Positions 34,037-42,094 of a stretch of DNA of 55,048 nucleotides are shown in pieces (position 1 is the stretch's first letter; every line of letters begins with the position of its first letter). A model generated the notes under the pieces. The model had not been told where the DNA came from, did no database searches, and was given only the letters and a program-made list of their open reading frames with translations. The position numbers and the translations under genes are program-made. The DNA comes from an uncultured Bacteroidales bacterium (GTDB taxonomy: Bacteria > Bacteroidota > Bacteroidia > Bacteroidales > F082): the NCBI GenBank assembly GCA_947305795.1, contig CAMZEK010000013.1, positions 1 to 55,048 on the forward strand, written 5' to 3'.

Positions 34037-35221
34037 ATGGCACGAAAAGCTTTCATTTTATCGGTTGTGCTACTTTTTGTAGTCGCGTTTTTCTCTTGCG
34101 GAAAAAGACATTATCGCTCTAATATTCAAATTAATACAGATAGCGTTTTCTTTGATTTGGGCAAGGAAAAGCTGGCTCGTCGCGCCAAGATGGCGGACAA
34201 GGTGTTCACCAACCTTCAGCGCAACGGATTGAACGGTGTGGTACTTTATGCTGAGCAAGGACAAATCGTTTACGAAAAAGCCTTTGGCTGGCGTGATTTA
34301 TGCACACGGCACAAAGATTCACTACGTATCGACGACGCTTTCCAGCTCTCCTCCGACTCCAAAATGTTCACTGCCGAAGCCATCATGTTGTTGCAAGCAG
34401 ACGGTAAACTCGACTATGATGATGATGTACGGAAATACATTCCCGAGTTGCCTTACGAGGGCATCACTATCCGGATGTTACTCAACCACCGCTCAGGCTT
34501 GCCGCGCTACGATGCCTTGGCCGACAAGCATTGGCCCGACCGAAAGAAACCTTTTTCCAACGAAGCGATGATCAAGATGTTGGTGGAGCGCAAACCTGAG
34601 CCATACGGCAAGCCCAACAGCGACTTCTTCTACAACAACATCAACTATGCTCTCTTGGCCTCGGTGGTGGAACGGACCAGCAGACAGCATTTTGAGGATT
34701 TCATGCGCGAGCGGATCTTTGAACCCATTGACATGACGCATTCCTATATCTATTCCATGCGGGATGACGAAAACGTGTCGCTATACATGCCCACGGAAGT
34801 ACACGGCCACGAGATGTATCGCAGTGGTCCCGTGAAGTCACAAAACGACTACTTGAACGGCGTGATGGGCGACAAAATCATGTATTCCACCGTCGGCGAC
34901 CTATGGAAGTTCAACAAGGCGCTCGACCTCAACCTCCTTTTGCCCGACAGCCTTCAAGCCGAAGCCTTCAAGCCTGGCATGACACAATGGTACAACGATG
35001 AAAACTACGGCTTCGGCTGGCGCATGAGCAAAGCGCATCCCAACATGTTTTTCCATTACGGCTGGTGGAAAGGCTACCGCAGCCTTGTCATCCGCGATGT
35101 GGCCCATCGCCGTTTCCTCGCTTTGCTGTGCAACACCACACAACTGATTCCCGACGCGGTTTGGGATTTTGTCAGCGACACGAGCCTGATGCTGCCCGAA
35201 GCTGAGCTGTGGCGGCAATAG
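34037..35221 (+). CDS. Serine hydrolase, beta-lactamase/DD-peptidase fold (lipoprotein)
   Basis: A 394-residue exported protein with a lipoprotein signal (MARKAFILSVVLLFVVAFFSC, lipobox cysteine at 21). The SxxK motif is in QLSSDSKMFTAEAIML, a Tyr-x-Asn-like motif in FFYNNINYALL, and a late HYGWWKGYR segment corresponds to the third motif. Proteins of this class include peptidases, esterases and penicillin-binding relatives; a beta-lactamase activity is not implied. No partner gene is adjacent. Confidence 0.88.
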   Translation: MARKAFILSVVLLFVVAFFSCGKRHYRSNIQINTDSVFFDLGKEKLARRAKMADKVFTNLQRNGLNGVVLYAEQGQIVYEKAFGWRDLCTRHKDSLRIDDAFQLSSDSKMFTAEAIMLLQADGKLDYDDDVRKYIPELPYEGITIRMLLNHRSGLPRYDALADKHWPDRKKPFSNEAMIKMLVERKPEPYGKPNSDFFYNNINYALLASVVERTSRQHFEDFMRERIFEPIDMTHSYIYSMRDDENVSLYMPTEVHGHEMYRSGPVKSQNDYLNGVMGDKIMYSTVGDLWKFNKALDLNLLLPDSLQAEAFKPGMTQWYNDENYGFGWRMSKAHPNMFFHYGWWKGYRSLVIRDVAHRRFLALLCNTTQLIPDAVWDFVSDTSLMLPEAELWRQ

Positions 35222-35225
35222 ATTT

Positions 35226-35975
35226 TTACTTCTTCACCACCTTGCGCACGCACTTCTTCCCGCTTTCGTCGGTGACACTGACGAAATAGACGCCCGCAGG
35301 CAAGCGGCTGATATCCACCGTGAGTTGTTCGCCTTGGCCGCTGGCAGTGGCCACGTGCTGGCCGAGCATGTTGGTGACTTCCGCCTTTCTCAGGTTCTCG
35401 CCCGTGATGGAGAACATGCCCGTGGTGGGATTGGGGTGGACGGTGGCGAAGGCGATGGATTCGTTCTCTTCAACGCCGGTGATACCAGTTTGCCCCCAGC
35501 GCAAGGGATAGTTGGGAATGGTGCAGAAAGCATACATGTCGAAAGACACTGTGCCAACAGACAGCACTTTGTACCAGCCATAATAATAATCGTTTCCCAC
35601 TTGGTGTCGTATCGCATATTTAAGTACTGGCGCAGGATAATAAGGAGTGGGCCTTTCGAACCATAAGCTTGTCAGCCAGTAATCCTCGATTTCGGATAAG
35701 GGTAGTAGTGTGTCAGCACCAGCCATTGCGTGTATTGTCCAATTGATATCTGTAGTATGGAAATAAGGTTCGGATGAAATACTGTTTAAATTCCAGTAAA
35801 ACAGAAGATCGCGTTCTCCATCTGCGTCAAAATCTATCCACAGTGTGTCGTACCAACTTTGGTCTCCAATCCAATCCGGGTCAAAATCGACATAGATGAT
35901 TTCGCCCTGTTGGGCAATGGCTCTCGAGAAAGGCAACAATGCCAAAAAAGCAAGTAAATACTTTATCTTTTTCAT
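35226..35975 (-). CDS. Secreted protein with T9SS sorting domain (paralogue 1)
   Basis: A 249-residue exported protein with signal peptide (MKKIKYLLAFLALLPFSRAIAQ). The body (about 23-165) is an unknown beta domain beginning with GEIIYVDFDPDW and describing an IDFDADGERDL segment, similar in layout to the next gene. The end is a type A sorting domain (VHPNPTTGMFSITGENLRKAEVTNMLGQHV, ending VRKVVKK). The sorting-domain DNA is nearly identical to that of 36002-36733 (about nine differences in the last ~150 nt), whereas the bodies have diverged. Function unknown. Confidence 0.85.
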   Translation of the reverse strand: MKKIKYLLAFLALLPFSRAIAQQGEIIYVDFDPDWIGDQSWYDTLWIDFDADGERDLLFYWNLNSISSEPYFHTTDINWTIHAMAGADTLLPLSEIEDYWLTSLWFERPTPYYPAPVLKYAIRHQVGNDYYYGWYKVLSVGTVSFDMYAFCTIPNYPLRWGQTGITGVEENESIAFATVHPNPTTGMFSITGENLRKAEVTNMLGQHVATASGQGEQLTVDISRLPAGVYFVSVTDESGKKCVRKVVKK

Positions 35976-36001
35976 AATTCTATGATTTTGATGGGTTTGT
36001 T

Positions 36002-36733
36002 TTACTCCTTCACCACCTTATGCACGCACTTCTTCCCGCTTTCGTCGGTGACACTGACAAAATAGACGCCCGCAGGCAAGCGGCTGATGTCCACCGTGAG
36101 TTGTTCGCCTTGGCCGCTGGCCGTAGCCACGTGCTGCCCAAGCATGTTGGTGACTTCGGCTCTTTTTACGTTCTCGCCCATGATGGTGACCATGCCCGTA
36201 GTGGGATTGGGGTGGATGGTGGCGAAAGCGTTCCTCTTGTTTTCCTCAATGCTTGTCAAATCGGTTTGACCACATTTCAGGGGATAGTTTGGGATGGTGC
36301 AGAATGCGTATTTGTCCAAGTACCAGTTTCGCTCCGTGGCATTCCCGTAAGTCCTCAGCCATCCATAGTAATAGTTCCCGCCTTCATCAAACCTAAATCC
36401 CCAGTATTCATAGTTATCTGGGTTAACAAAGGACCATTCATGTCTCCAATCTTCGGCATTAGGAATCGTATCGCCATTATTTATTTTGCAGAGCGAAAGA
36501 TTGTCTTGGATTGCTGTCATATAAAATCCAAGAGAAGCTGATTGCAAATAATAATGCATACGCAAGTCAGCGATGCTGTCGAAGTCCAAGTCAAAACACA
36601 TTTCCTCATGTGTCAAGTTGGGATGCAGGTAGGGGTCTGGATCGAGGTCATTGAACAGGATTTCTCCTGTTTGTGCTTTCAAGCCGAATACGGTCATCAA
36701 CAAGGCCGTCATGATTGCAAATTGTGTTTTCAT
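36002..36733 (-). CDS. Secreted protein with T9SS sorting domain (paralogue 2)
   Basis: A 243-residue exported protein. ATG at 36733 starts MKTQFAIMTALLMTVFGLKAQTGEILFNDLDPD, a clear signal peptide; the longer frame is rejected. It shares with the neighbouring paralogue the body layout (GEI.. DLDPD, a LDFDSIADLR segment, FCTIPNYPL) and the sorting domain IHPNPTTGMVTIMGENVKRAEVTNMLGQHV. Tandem duplication followed by divergence of the body is likely. Function unknown. Confidence 0.85.
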   Translation of the reverse strand: MKTQFAIMTALLMTVFGLKAQTGEILFNDLDPDPYLHPNLTHEEMCFDLDFDSIADLRMHYYLQSASLGFYMTAIQDNLSLCKINNGDTIPNAEDWRHEWSFVNPDNYEYWGFRFDEGGNYYYGWLRTYGNATERNWYLDKYAFCTIPNYPLKCGQTDLTSIEENKRNAFATIHPNPTTGMVTIMGENVKRAEVTNMLGQHVATASGQGEQLTVDISRLPAGVYFVSVTDESGKKCVHKVVKE

Positions 36734-36767
36734 TTTCCTTTGTTTTTTGTTTGTTATGCTTTTCCAT

Positions 36768-37964
36768 TCATTGCGTCGGGCAATCTTGCCTGATAACTGT
36801 AAACTCACCTCCTGAGTCAACCTGAAAGAGGCCAGTGATTTCAAATGAATCTGTAACTCTGAAAGTGATCTTATCGGTATTATCCACGGTTATCTGACCA
36901 TTGGAAGCAGTGATAGCCACGGATTTCTTCAGTTTGAAATCGAAACTATTCCAATCGTTTTGGCATGTGATTGTTTCGTCAGTACTACAATCTGTGGCAA
37001 GTTGATAAACTTTGATATAGTCAATTACCATTTCATCTGTACCTATCCATATTGAATCACCATAGTCGTAATAGTCGTTGATGGCATAGTTAGTCTTAAG
37101 AGTCATAGGATGCCTAGGGATGTGTGTCGCATCGCAAAAACTATTCACTATTTTTCCGTCCAAGAACCAATATACATGGTCTGGCATCCATTCGCAAGAG
37201 TATGTGTGCCAACCGCTTATGTCTTGACACCCATGTCCTTTGGTTAGTGTTGGGTAATTTCTGGCATAGGTGTCGGTTTCAAAAACAATTGGATGACCGT
37301 TCAAGTTATGGTATATACCCGTAGTAATCACCCAAGGGTCTCCTGCATAAGTTGGATCGGGATTTGGAACTGGATGATAATGATAATTGGGATCGCCATT
37401 ACTCCATGTATACTCAAATATATCTATCTCTTCATAGTATGGATCCGTGGTCTCTTTACTGGCACCGTGCAGCCAAAAAGCAGGAAAAGCCCCCTGATGT
37501 TTGGGCAGCCTACAGCGGATTTCGAAATAGCCATATTTAAATTGACCTTGTTCAGGATGCCATATATTTTTGACATATTCAATGGCTCCTGAGAAATAGA
37601 ACTTGTTGTCCAAGTAAATGCTATCATAGCTTGAACCATTACTCGGCAGTTTGAATTGTTTCAGAGGTATATTCCCTCCCGAGTCGTATTCTGCAATAAG
37701 TTTCATTGTTCCGTTTACAAAATCGTATTGCGCATTTTTGTATTGGTAAATATGATGTAAATCGTCGGATTCTATTCTGTTTCCAATATAAGCTTTCCAA
37801 TTATAGTGGAAGCTATTTGAGAAATTATTGGTATCCCAAATCCAATCTGAAGCATCATTGAAATTCTCTATGAGAAATTCCTCCCAATTATCGTCACCGA
37901 TTATCTGCGCCATCATGTTCGTGCTCAACAACATCATGCTGCAAAGATATACAAACTTTTTCAT
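36768..37964 (-). CDS. Glycoside hydrolase family 16 protein, secreted
   Basis: A 398-residue exported protein from ATG at 37964 (MKKFVYLCSMMLLSTNMMAQ). The GH16 active-site motif EEIDIFEYTWSNG holds the nucleophile and acid/base glutamates (E-[IL]-D-[IL]-x-E); upstream KYGYFEIRCRLPKHQGAFPAFWL is the usual beta-strand block, and GWHTYSCEWMPDHVYWFLDGK follows. GH16 enzymes cut beta-1,3- or beta-1,4-linked glucans and galactans. A C-terminal ~80 residues form a small extra domain ending GEFTVIRQDCPTQ, which is not a standard T9SS tail. Substrate is not determined. Confidence 0.9.
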   Translation of the reverse strand: MKKFVYLCSMMLLSTNMMAQIIGDDNWEEFLIENFNDASDWIWDTNNFSNSFHYNWKAYIGNRIESDDLHHIYQYKNAQYDFVNGTMKLIAEYDSGGNIPLKQFKLPSNGSSYDSIYLDNKFYFSGAIEYVKNIWHPEQGQFKYGYFEIRCRLPKHQGAFPAFWLHGASKETTDPYYEEIDIFEYTWSNGDPNYHYHPVPNPDPTYAGDPWVITTGIYHNLNGHPIVFETDTYARNYPTLTKGHGCQDISGWHTYSCEWMPDHVYWFLDGKIVNSFCDATHIPRHPMTLKTNYAINDYYDYGDSIWIGTDEMVIDYIKVYQLATDCSTDETITCQNDWNSFDFKLKKSVAITASNGQITVDNTDKITFRVTDSFEITGLFQVDSGGEFTVIRQDCPTQ

Positions 37965-37983
37965 AGTCACAAGGTTTTGAAGG

Positions 37984-38670
37984 TTATTTCTTCATCATAC
38001 CTCTTTCTTCCAAGATGGCCTCCAATTGGTCAATCCTTGCCTGTTGTTCTTTGAAGGCTTCGATGAGGATGGGCACGATGGCGTTATAGTTGATGGCTAT
38101 ACGTCCCTCGGGATCGTGGCGCACGGCTTCGGGCAAGATTTCTTCCAATTCTTCGGCGTTCATGCAGACAGTTTTGCCTCTTTCTAGGTCTTTCAAGATT
38201 CCCTCCAAGGCTTCGGGTAAGATGTTTTCGTTGCCTTCGAGTTCTTCTTGCGTGATGCCCTCAAACTCGTTGGAATCCACGTAATAGCCTTTCATTCCCG
38301 AAATCAGCTCTGTGGCGTTTTCAATCGGGTGGCTGTCGAGTTTTTCTCCTCCAGCCCCTGGTGTGGATGGAGTAATCGTGTATTGACCGTATGAATACAC
38401 GTTACCATTACCCAACACATAAAAGGCATCTGTAGTATAGCTAGGAGAAGTGTTGTGTACAATCCATGCTTTAGCAAGCAGGTTGAACGCCTTTGAACTT
38501 GCTATTCTGCCATAACTTACAAAGACATTAGGCTGGAAGGATGCCACACCACTCGTCGGAATCTGTATCCCATAAGAAGTCGTTGAGCTTTGCAGGCTAA
38601 CTCGTCCGTTGCTGTGAACTTTGATGGCGGTTTGCGCCTGTGCCGCCACAGCAAACAGCACCAAGACCAT
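37984..38670 (-). CDS. Exported tail-fibre-like protein with C-terminal coiled coil
   Basis: A 228-residue protein. The ATG at 38670 leaves only a short hydrophobic segment (MVLVLFAVAAQAQ) as signal; in frame upstream the codons read F-K-T-K-K-S-I-I-T, which is a normal signal-peptide n-region but with TTC where a start ATG would be expected. The body (SNGRVSLQSS, YGIQIPTSGVASFQPN) resembles phage tail-fibre/S74-like proteins of Bacteroidota, and the C-terminal segment (ALEEILPEAVRHD, INYNAIVPILIEAFKEQQARIDQLE) is the conserved chaperone-like coil in those proteins. Likely surface or periplasmic. Function unknown. Confidence 0.75.
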   Translation of the reverse strand: MVLVLFAVAAQAQTAIKVHSNGRVSLQSSTTSYGIQIPTSGVASFQPNVFVSYGRIASSKAFNLLAKAWIVHNTSPSYTTDAFYVLGNGNVYSYGQYTITPSTPGAGGEKLDSHPIENATELISGMKGYYVDSNEFEGITQEELEGNENILPEALEGILKDLERGKTVCMNAEELEEILPEAVRHDPEGRIAINYNAIVPILIEAFKEQQARIDQLEAILEERGMMKK

Positions 38671-38717
38671 TGTAATGATACTCTTTTTCGTCTTGAATTG
38701 GTTTTAAAGGTTTGTTT

Positions 38718-39095
38718 TTAATCCGTTACCGTAAACTCACCATAGTACTCATCGCCGTTGGGCAGCGTAAAGGTGATGACATAATCCCCTGTTTGGAAAA
38801 TGTAAAACTGTACACCGTTGGGCGTTGGAATCGAAATGTATTCCACACTGGATCCACTTGCCGTAGTCACTTCTATGGCCACTTGGCCGAGGTTTTCGGA
38901 AAAAGCCACCGTAAGTAAATGGCCGTTGATGGAGGCTTGGATGGCGGAGCTTTTGGGTTCTCCTTGAACTGTGGCTTCCTTAATAAGAACATAATCATAG
39001 CCATCCATGAGGACATTGTTGCTTGCCCCGCAAATCATTGGCGGAAGCAGACCGAGCAACACAATGAGTTGTTTTAAAATGTTTAGCTTTTGCAT
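38718..39095 (-). CDS. DUF3244-like small exported protein
   Basis: A 125-residue protein from ATG at 39095 (MQKLNILKQLIVLLGLLPPMICGAS, signal peptide). The mature part is one Ig-like beta domain (SAIQASINGHLLTVAFSENLGQVAIEVTTASGSSVEYISIP...YVITFTLPNGDEYYGEFTV), matching the DUF3244 pattern. Similar but more divergent domains are in the lipoproteins at 45228 and 46224. Function unknown; exported. Confidence 0.8.
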   Translation of the reverse strand: MQKLNILKQLIVLLGLLPPMICGASNNVLMDGYDYVLIKEATVQGEPKSSAIQASINGHLLTVAFSENLGQVAIEVTTASGSSVEYISIPTPNGVQFYIFQTGDYVITFTLPNGDEYYGEFTVTD

Positions 39096-39270
39096 CTCAA
39101 TTTGTATTTGAAATTTGCTGCAAAATTCTGCCATTTTACGGTTTCAATGCAAGTTTTTTACCGAAAAATAATGGGCTGTATTGGGCTGTTTTTGGTATTA
39201 TTCCTTGTATACCAAAGTATTACAAAAATGAATTTTTATACTATAGTGAATAGAAAGAGTTTTTTGTTTC

Positions 39271-41136
39271 TCAGGTTTCTTCAAAAAACGTTGATTTCAG
39301 TTGCAGAAAAATTTCCTCAGTGCCTATTTTTTCCTTTAGGCGGTTGGTGCGTTTCCTGACGGAGGAATAATCCGTGCCCAACAATACGGCAACCTGCAAC
39401 ACGGACAAGTTCAGTAAATAAAGCCGACATAGTTGAATGTCTTTGCTGTTTAGATTAGGGTATAGCTTTTTGAGTTTTCTGGAGAAATCTGGACAATGGA
39501 TGTCCATTAGACGAATCAATTCTGACAATTCTTGGGAAGATAAGGCCAAAGATGCATGATCCTTTACATCAAATGAAGAAAAGGCATCCATTTTCTTCAA
39601 TCTTTGTCTGATATTAATACAAAGACCTTCTCCCGTCAAAGCTTCGTATTCTCCTTTTGGGGCTTTTGGCTGCCATTGCTCTTGTTTCTGTTGTTCATTC
39701 AGTTTTTTGTTTTCTTCCTGAAGATGCTGTATGGTGTTTCTTGCTTTCCCTAACGCGGCCATGTGCTGTATTTCTTTCGCTTTTAGCATGTTCTCTGCTT
39801 TTCTTCTTTCTTCGGCGATGGCAAGTTCTTTTTCTTCAAGCTTCTTTTCGTGGTCTTGTAGGGCGGCATCCAAGCGATTTTCGGTTTCCTTTTTCAAATG
39901 CTCGTTTCGTTTTTTATACGCAATGTGGAAGATGAGCATGATTAATGTTAGTACAAGCATTATTGCCAAGATGAACTCGCCCTGTTTCATAATCATTTTG
40001 GTTTTTCCCTTTTGCAGGGTTTCCTGTTTTCCTTTTTCGTATTCATTGCAAAGTGCAGTCAATTTGGAATCCTGTTCTCCATATCGGTTACCAGGATAGG
40101 CGTATTGTGAACGGAATATGGCTAAGCTATTGGCCAAAGCAGTGTCTCCTTTAGCCAAATGGATTTCCTGTAGCCTTTTGGCAACAAATAGTTTCGAATC
40201 GATGCTGTTTGCACTATCATAAACCAAGCCCATATACAGTATGGCAGAATCGAATTGTTGTTCAAGATAGTATATTTCGCCTATTGAAAGACAACGAGCC
40301 AGGTATTCTTTACTGCTTTCTGCTTTTGAAAGCAGGCTGTTCAATTGGTTCAAAGCAGTCTGTGAAGTCTCTCCTTTCTTATAGGATAGATAGGTAAGGT
40401 GTGTGGCTATGTCCCTATAAGTCAAGTTGTTTGTATCTGGTAACATCGACAAGCTTTTGTGGTAATAGAAATCCGCGCTGTCATAGTTATCCATTATGTC
40501 GTAATGAGAACCTATCTTTTCCAAAATCCAAGCTATATGCCAAGGTGTCGCATCGTATTTCTGGTAATATTCCAATGCTTCTTTTCCGAAAAAAAGAGCC
40601 TGCTCGTGGAGATAAAAATCAGAAAAAAGCACCGTCAACCTTGTATAGGTCATAGCCACAAACCTCGCTTTTTCCCCTACCAATTCCTTCTCCCCAAACC
40701 GTTCTTCCATCATTTCCAAGGCTTTGATGTATTCCTTGCAGGCATCAACCAAACTGTCTTGTTCGTAATAGCCCACACCATTAATATAATGGGCGCGGGC
40801 GGCCAAAAATGCGGCATCCGGTGTGTCCGCCAACGAATCGAAATAGGCCACGGCCTGTTGCAATTCCGCACGGTTAGTCTGGGCTGAATCGTTTTTGTAG
40901 AGCAGTTCGGCCAGCAAGAGGTGGGCATAATAGTGGTCGTAGGAGATAGAGGTGTCAAAATAGGGCAACAGCATGGCCAGGGCGCTGTCGGGTCGCTGCC
41001 ACATCAGGCTGTCGATGGCGGACAAATCGGGAGAGGCGATGGGCTGTAGAGACGTGCCATGGCGCGTTTCCACAGCCTTGTGGCAGGCGGCAAGAGCCAA
41101 ACCAAACAATGCGATGATAAAAAGCCTTGCTTTCAT
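39271..41136 (-). CDS. TPR-TM-coiled-coil regulator with C-terminal HTH-like domain (lipoprotein-type start)
   Basis: A 621-residue protein. ATG at 41136 is chosen: it starts a lipoprotein-like signal MKARLFIIALFGLALAACHK. Residues about 60-400 are tetratricopeptide repeats (extracytoplasmic), a TM segment lies near 410-432 (FILAIMLVLTLIMLIFHIAY), then a long coiled coil (EKKLEEKELAIAEERRKAENML) and a C-terminal LuxR-like segment (LNSKDIQLCRLYLLNLSVLQVAVLLGTDYSSVRKRTNRLKEK). Such proteins are common in Bacteroidales as one-component membrane regulators. It lies 90 bp downstream of the response regulator gene on the same strand. The -7 box at 41141-41148 is only 4 bases from the ATG. Confidence 0.85.
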   Translation of the reverse strand: MKARLFIIALFGLALAACHKAVETRHGTSLQPIASPDLSAIDSLMWQRPDSALAMLLPYFDTSISYDHYYAHLLLAELLYKNDSAQTNRAELQQAVAYFDSLADTPDAAFLAARAHYINGVGYYEQDSLVDACKEYIKALEMMEERFGEKELVGEKARFVAMTYTRLTVLFSDFYLHEQALFFGKEALEYYQKYDATPWHIAWILEKIGSHYDIMDNYDSADFYYHKSLSMLPDTNNLTYRDIATHLTYLSYKKGETSQTALNQLNSLLSKAESSKEYLARCLSIGEIYYLEQQFDSAILYMGLVYDSANSIDSKLFVAKRLQEIHLAKGDTALANSLAIFRSQYAYPGNRYGEQDSKLTALCNEYEKGKQETLQKGKTKMIMKQGEFILAIMLVLTLIMLIFHIAYKKRNEHLKKETENRLDAALQDHEKKLEEKELAIAEERRKAENMLKAKEIQHMAALGKARNTIQHLQEENKKLNEQQKQEQWQPKAPKGEYEALTGEGLCINIRQRLKKMDAFSSFDVKDHASLALSSQELSELIRLMDIHCPDFSRKLKKLYPNLNSKDIQLCRLYLLNLSVLQVAVLLGTDYSSVRKRTNRLKEKIGTEEIFLQLKSTFFEET

Positions 41137-41140
41137 GTGG

Positions 41141-41148
41141 CAAATATA
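41141..41148 (-). promoter_or_regulatory. -7 box TATATTTG directly before the TPR regulator ATG
   Basis: Minus strand TATATTTG ends 4 bases before the ATG at 41136, with a TTTG about 22 bases further upstream. Transcription would start at or near the A of ATG, implying a leaderless mRNA if the box is used. Confidence 0.6.
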
Positions 41149-41226
41149 TATAAAAAAGCACCTCATGAAACAAAACTGCCTCATGGGTGCAGGATAAAAG
41201 TGGGCCATCCTTTCAATCAGCGGGAA

Positions 41227-41910
41227 TCACTTCACCACCAACTTGAAGCCGACGCCGTGTACATTTTGGATTTCGACTTCAGGATCATCCTTGAAATACT
41301 TGCGTAGCTTGGTGATATAAACATCCATCGAGCGGGCGTTAAGATATGATTCTTCGCTCCAGATGGCTTTCAAAGCATTCGAGCGTTCAAGCGTGGAGCC
41401 CATGTTTTCGCAAAGCAACAGCAAAAGGTCGGCCTCTTTGGAGGTCAATTTTATCATTTCGTTGCCTTTGGTAAGCAAATGACGTGGTGCATCGAAAGTG
41501 AAACTGCCCAACTTAAACGTGGATGGCTGGGTTGAAATTGAAGAACAACGGCGGTGGATGGCCTGAATGCGCATCAACAACTCGTCCATGCTAAAAGGTT
41601 TGGTGACATAATCGTCGGCACCGAGACGGAAACCTTCCAGAATATCTTCCTGCTCTTTTCTTGCGGTAAGAAAAACAAGAGGCATATTGGGATGTAATGC
41701 CTTGATTTCCTTGGCTAAAGCAAAACCATCCATGATGGGCATCATGATATCGGTGACACAAAGATCGAAGCTGGCGGCACGGATGGCGGTCATAGCCTCT
41801 TCTCCGTTTGCACACAAGGTAGCCGAATGGCCTTTGGCATCCAAAAAAGCTTTTAAAATCATGCCTAAGTTCTTGTCGTCCTCGACCAATAAAATCTTGA
41901 TTTTTGACAT
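41227..41910 (-). CDS. OmpR-family response regulator
   Basis: A 227-residue regulator. Receiver domain (about 1-115): acidic pocket EDD at 10-12, phospho-acceptor Asp in CVTDIMMP, TARKE and the lysine in DDYVTKPFSM. C-terminal winged-helix DNA-binding domain: FTFDAPRHLL, LTSKEADLLLLL, NARSMDVYITKLRKYFKDDP. No histidine kinase gene is next to it; the downstream gene is the TPR regulator. A TACCTTTG box at 41988-41995 gives a 78-base leader. Confidence 0.95.
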   Translation of the reverse strand: MSKIKILLVEDDKNLGMILKAFLDAKGHSATLCANGEEAMTAIRAASFDLCVTDIMMPIMDGFALAKEIKALHPNMPLVFLTARKEQEDILEGFRLGADDYVTKPFSMDELLMRIQAIHRRCSSISTQPSTFKLGSFTFDAPRHLLTKGNEMIKLTSKEADLLLLLCENMGSTLERSNALKAIWSEESYLNARSMDVYITKLRKYFKDDPEVEIQNVHGVGFKLVVK

Positions 41911-41987
41911 ATTACGCTACAAAATTTGTTGTTTTTAAAAATTAATTCGCTTTGATTTAAAGGCGATATCTGCTCAAAAAAGTTGTG

Positions 41988-41995
41988 CAAAGGTA
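41988..41995 (-). promoter_or_regulatory. Bacteroidota -7 box (TACCTTTG) for the response regulator
   Basis: Minus strand TACCTTTG, 78 bases upstream of the response-regulator ATG. Confidence 0.65.
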
Positions 41996-42094
41996 AGAAA
42001 ATTTTCCATAATATTTTTCATTGAACTAATTTTTTGGGCTCTTTAGTATCAAATTTTGTCTTATCTTCGCGGCATCATTATAAATCTGTTCGTT

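Noticed and set aside
34037-35221. Beta-lactamase resistance gene
   Set aside because: The fold is shared by many peptidases and esterases; it is a chromosomal lipoprotein with no resistance context.
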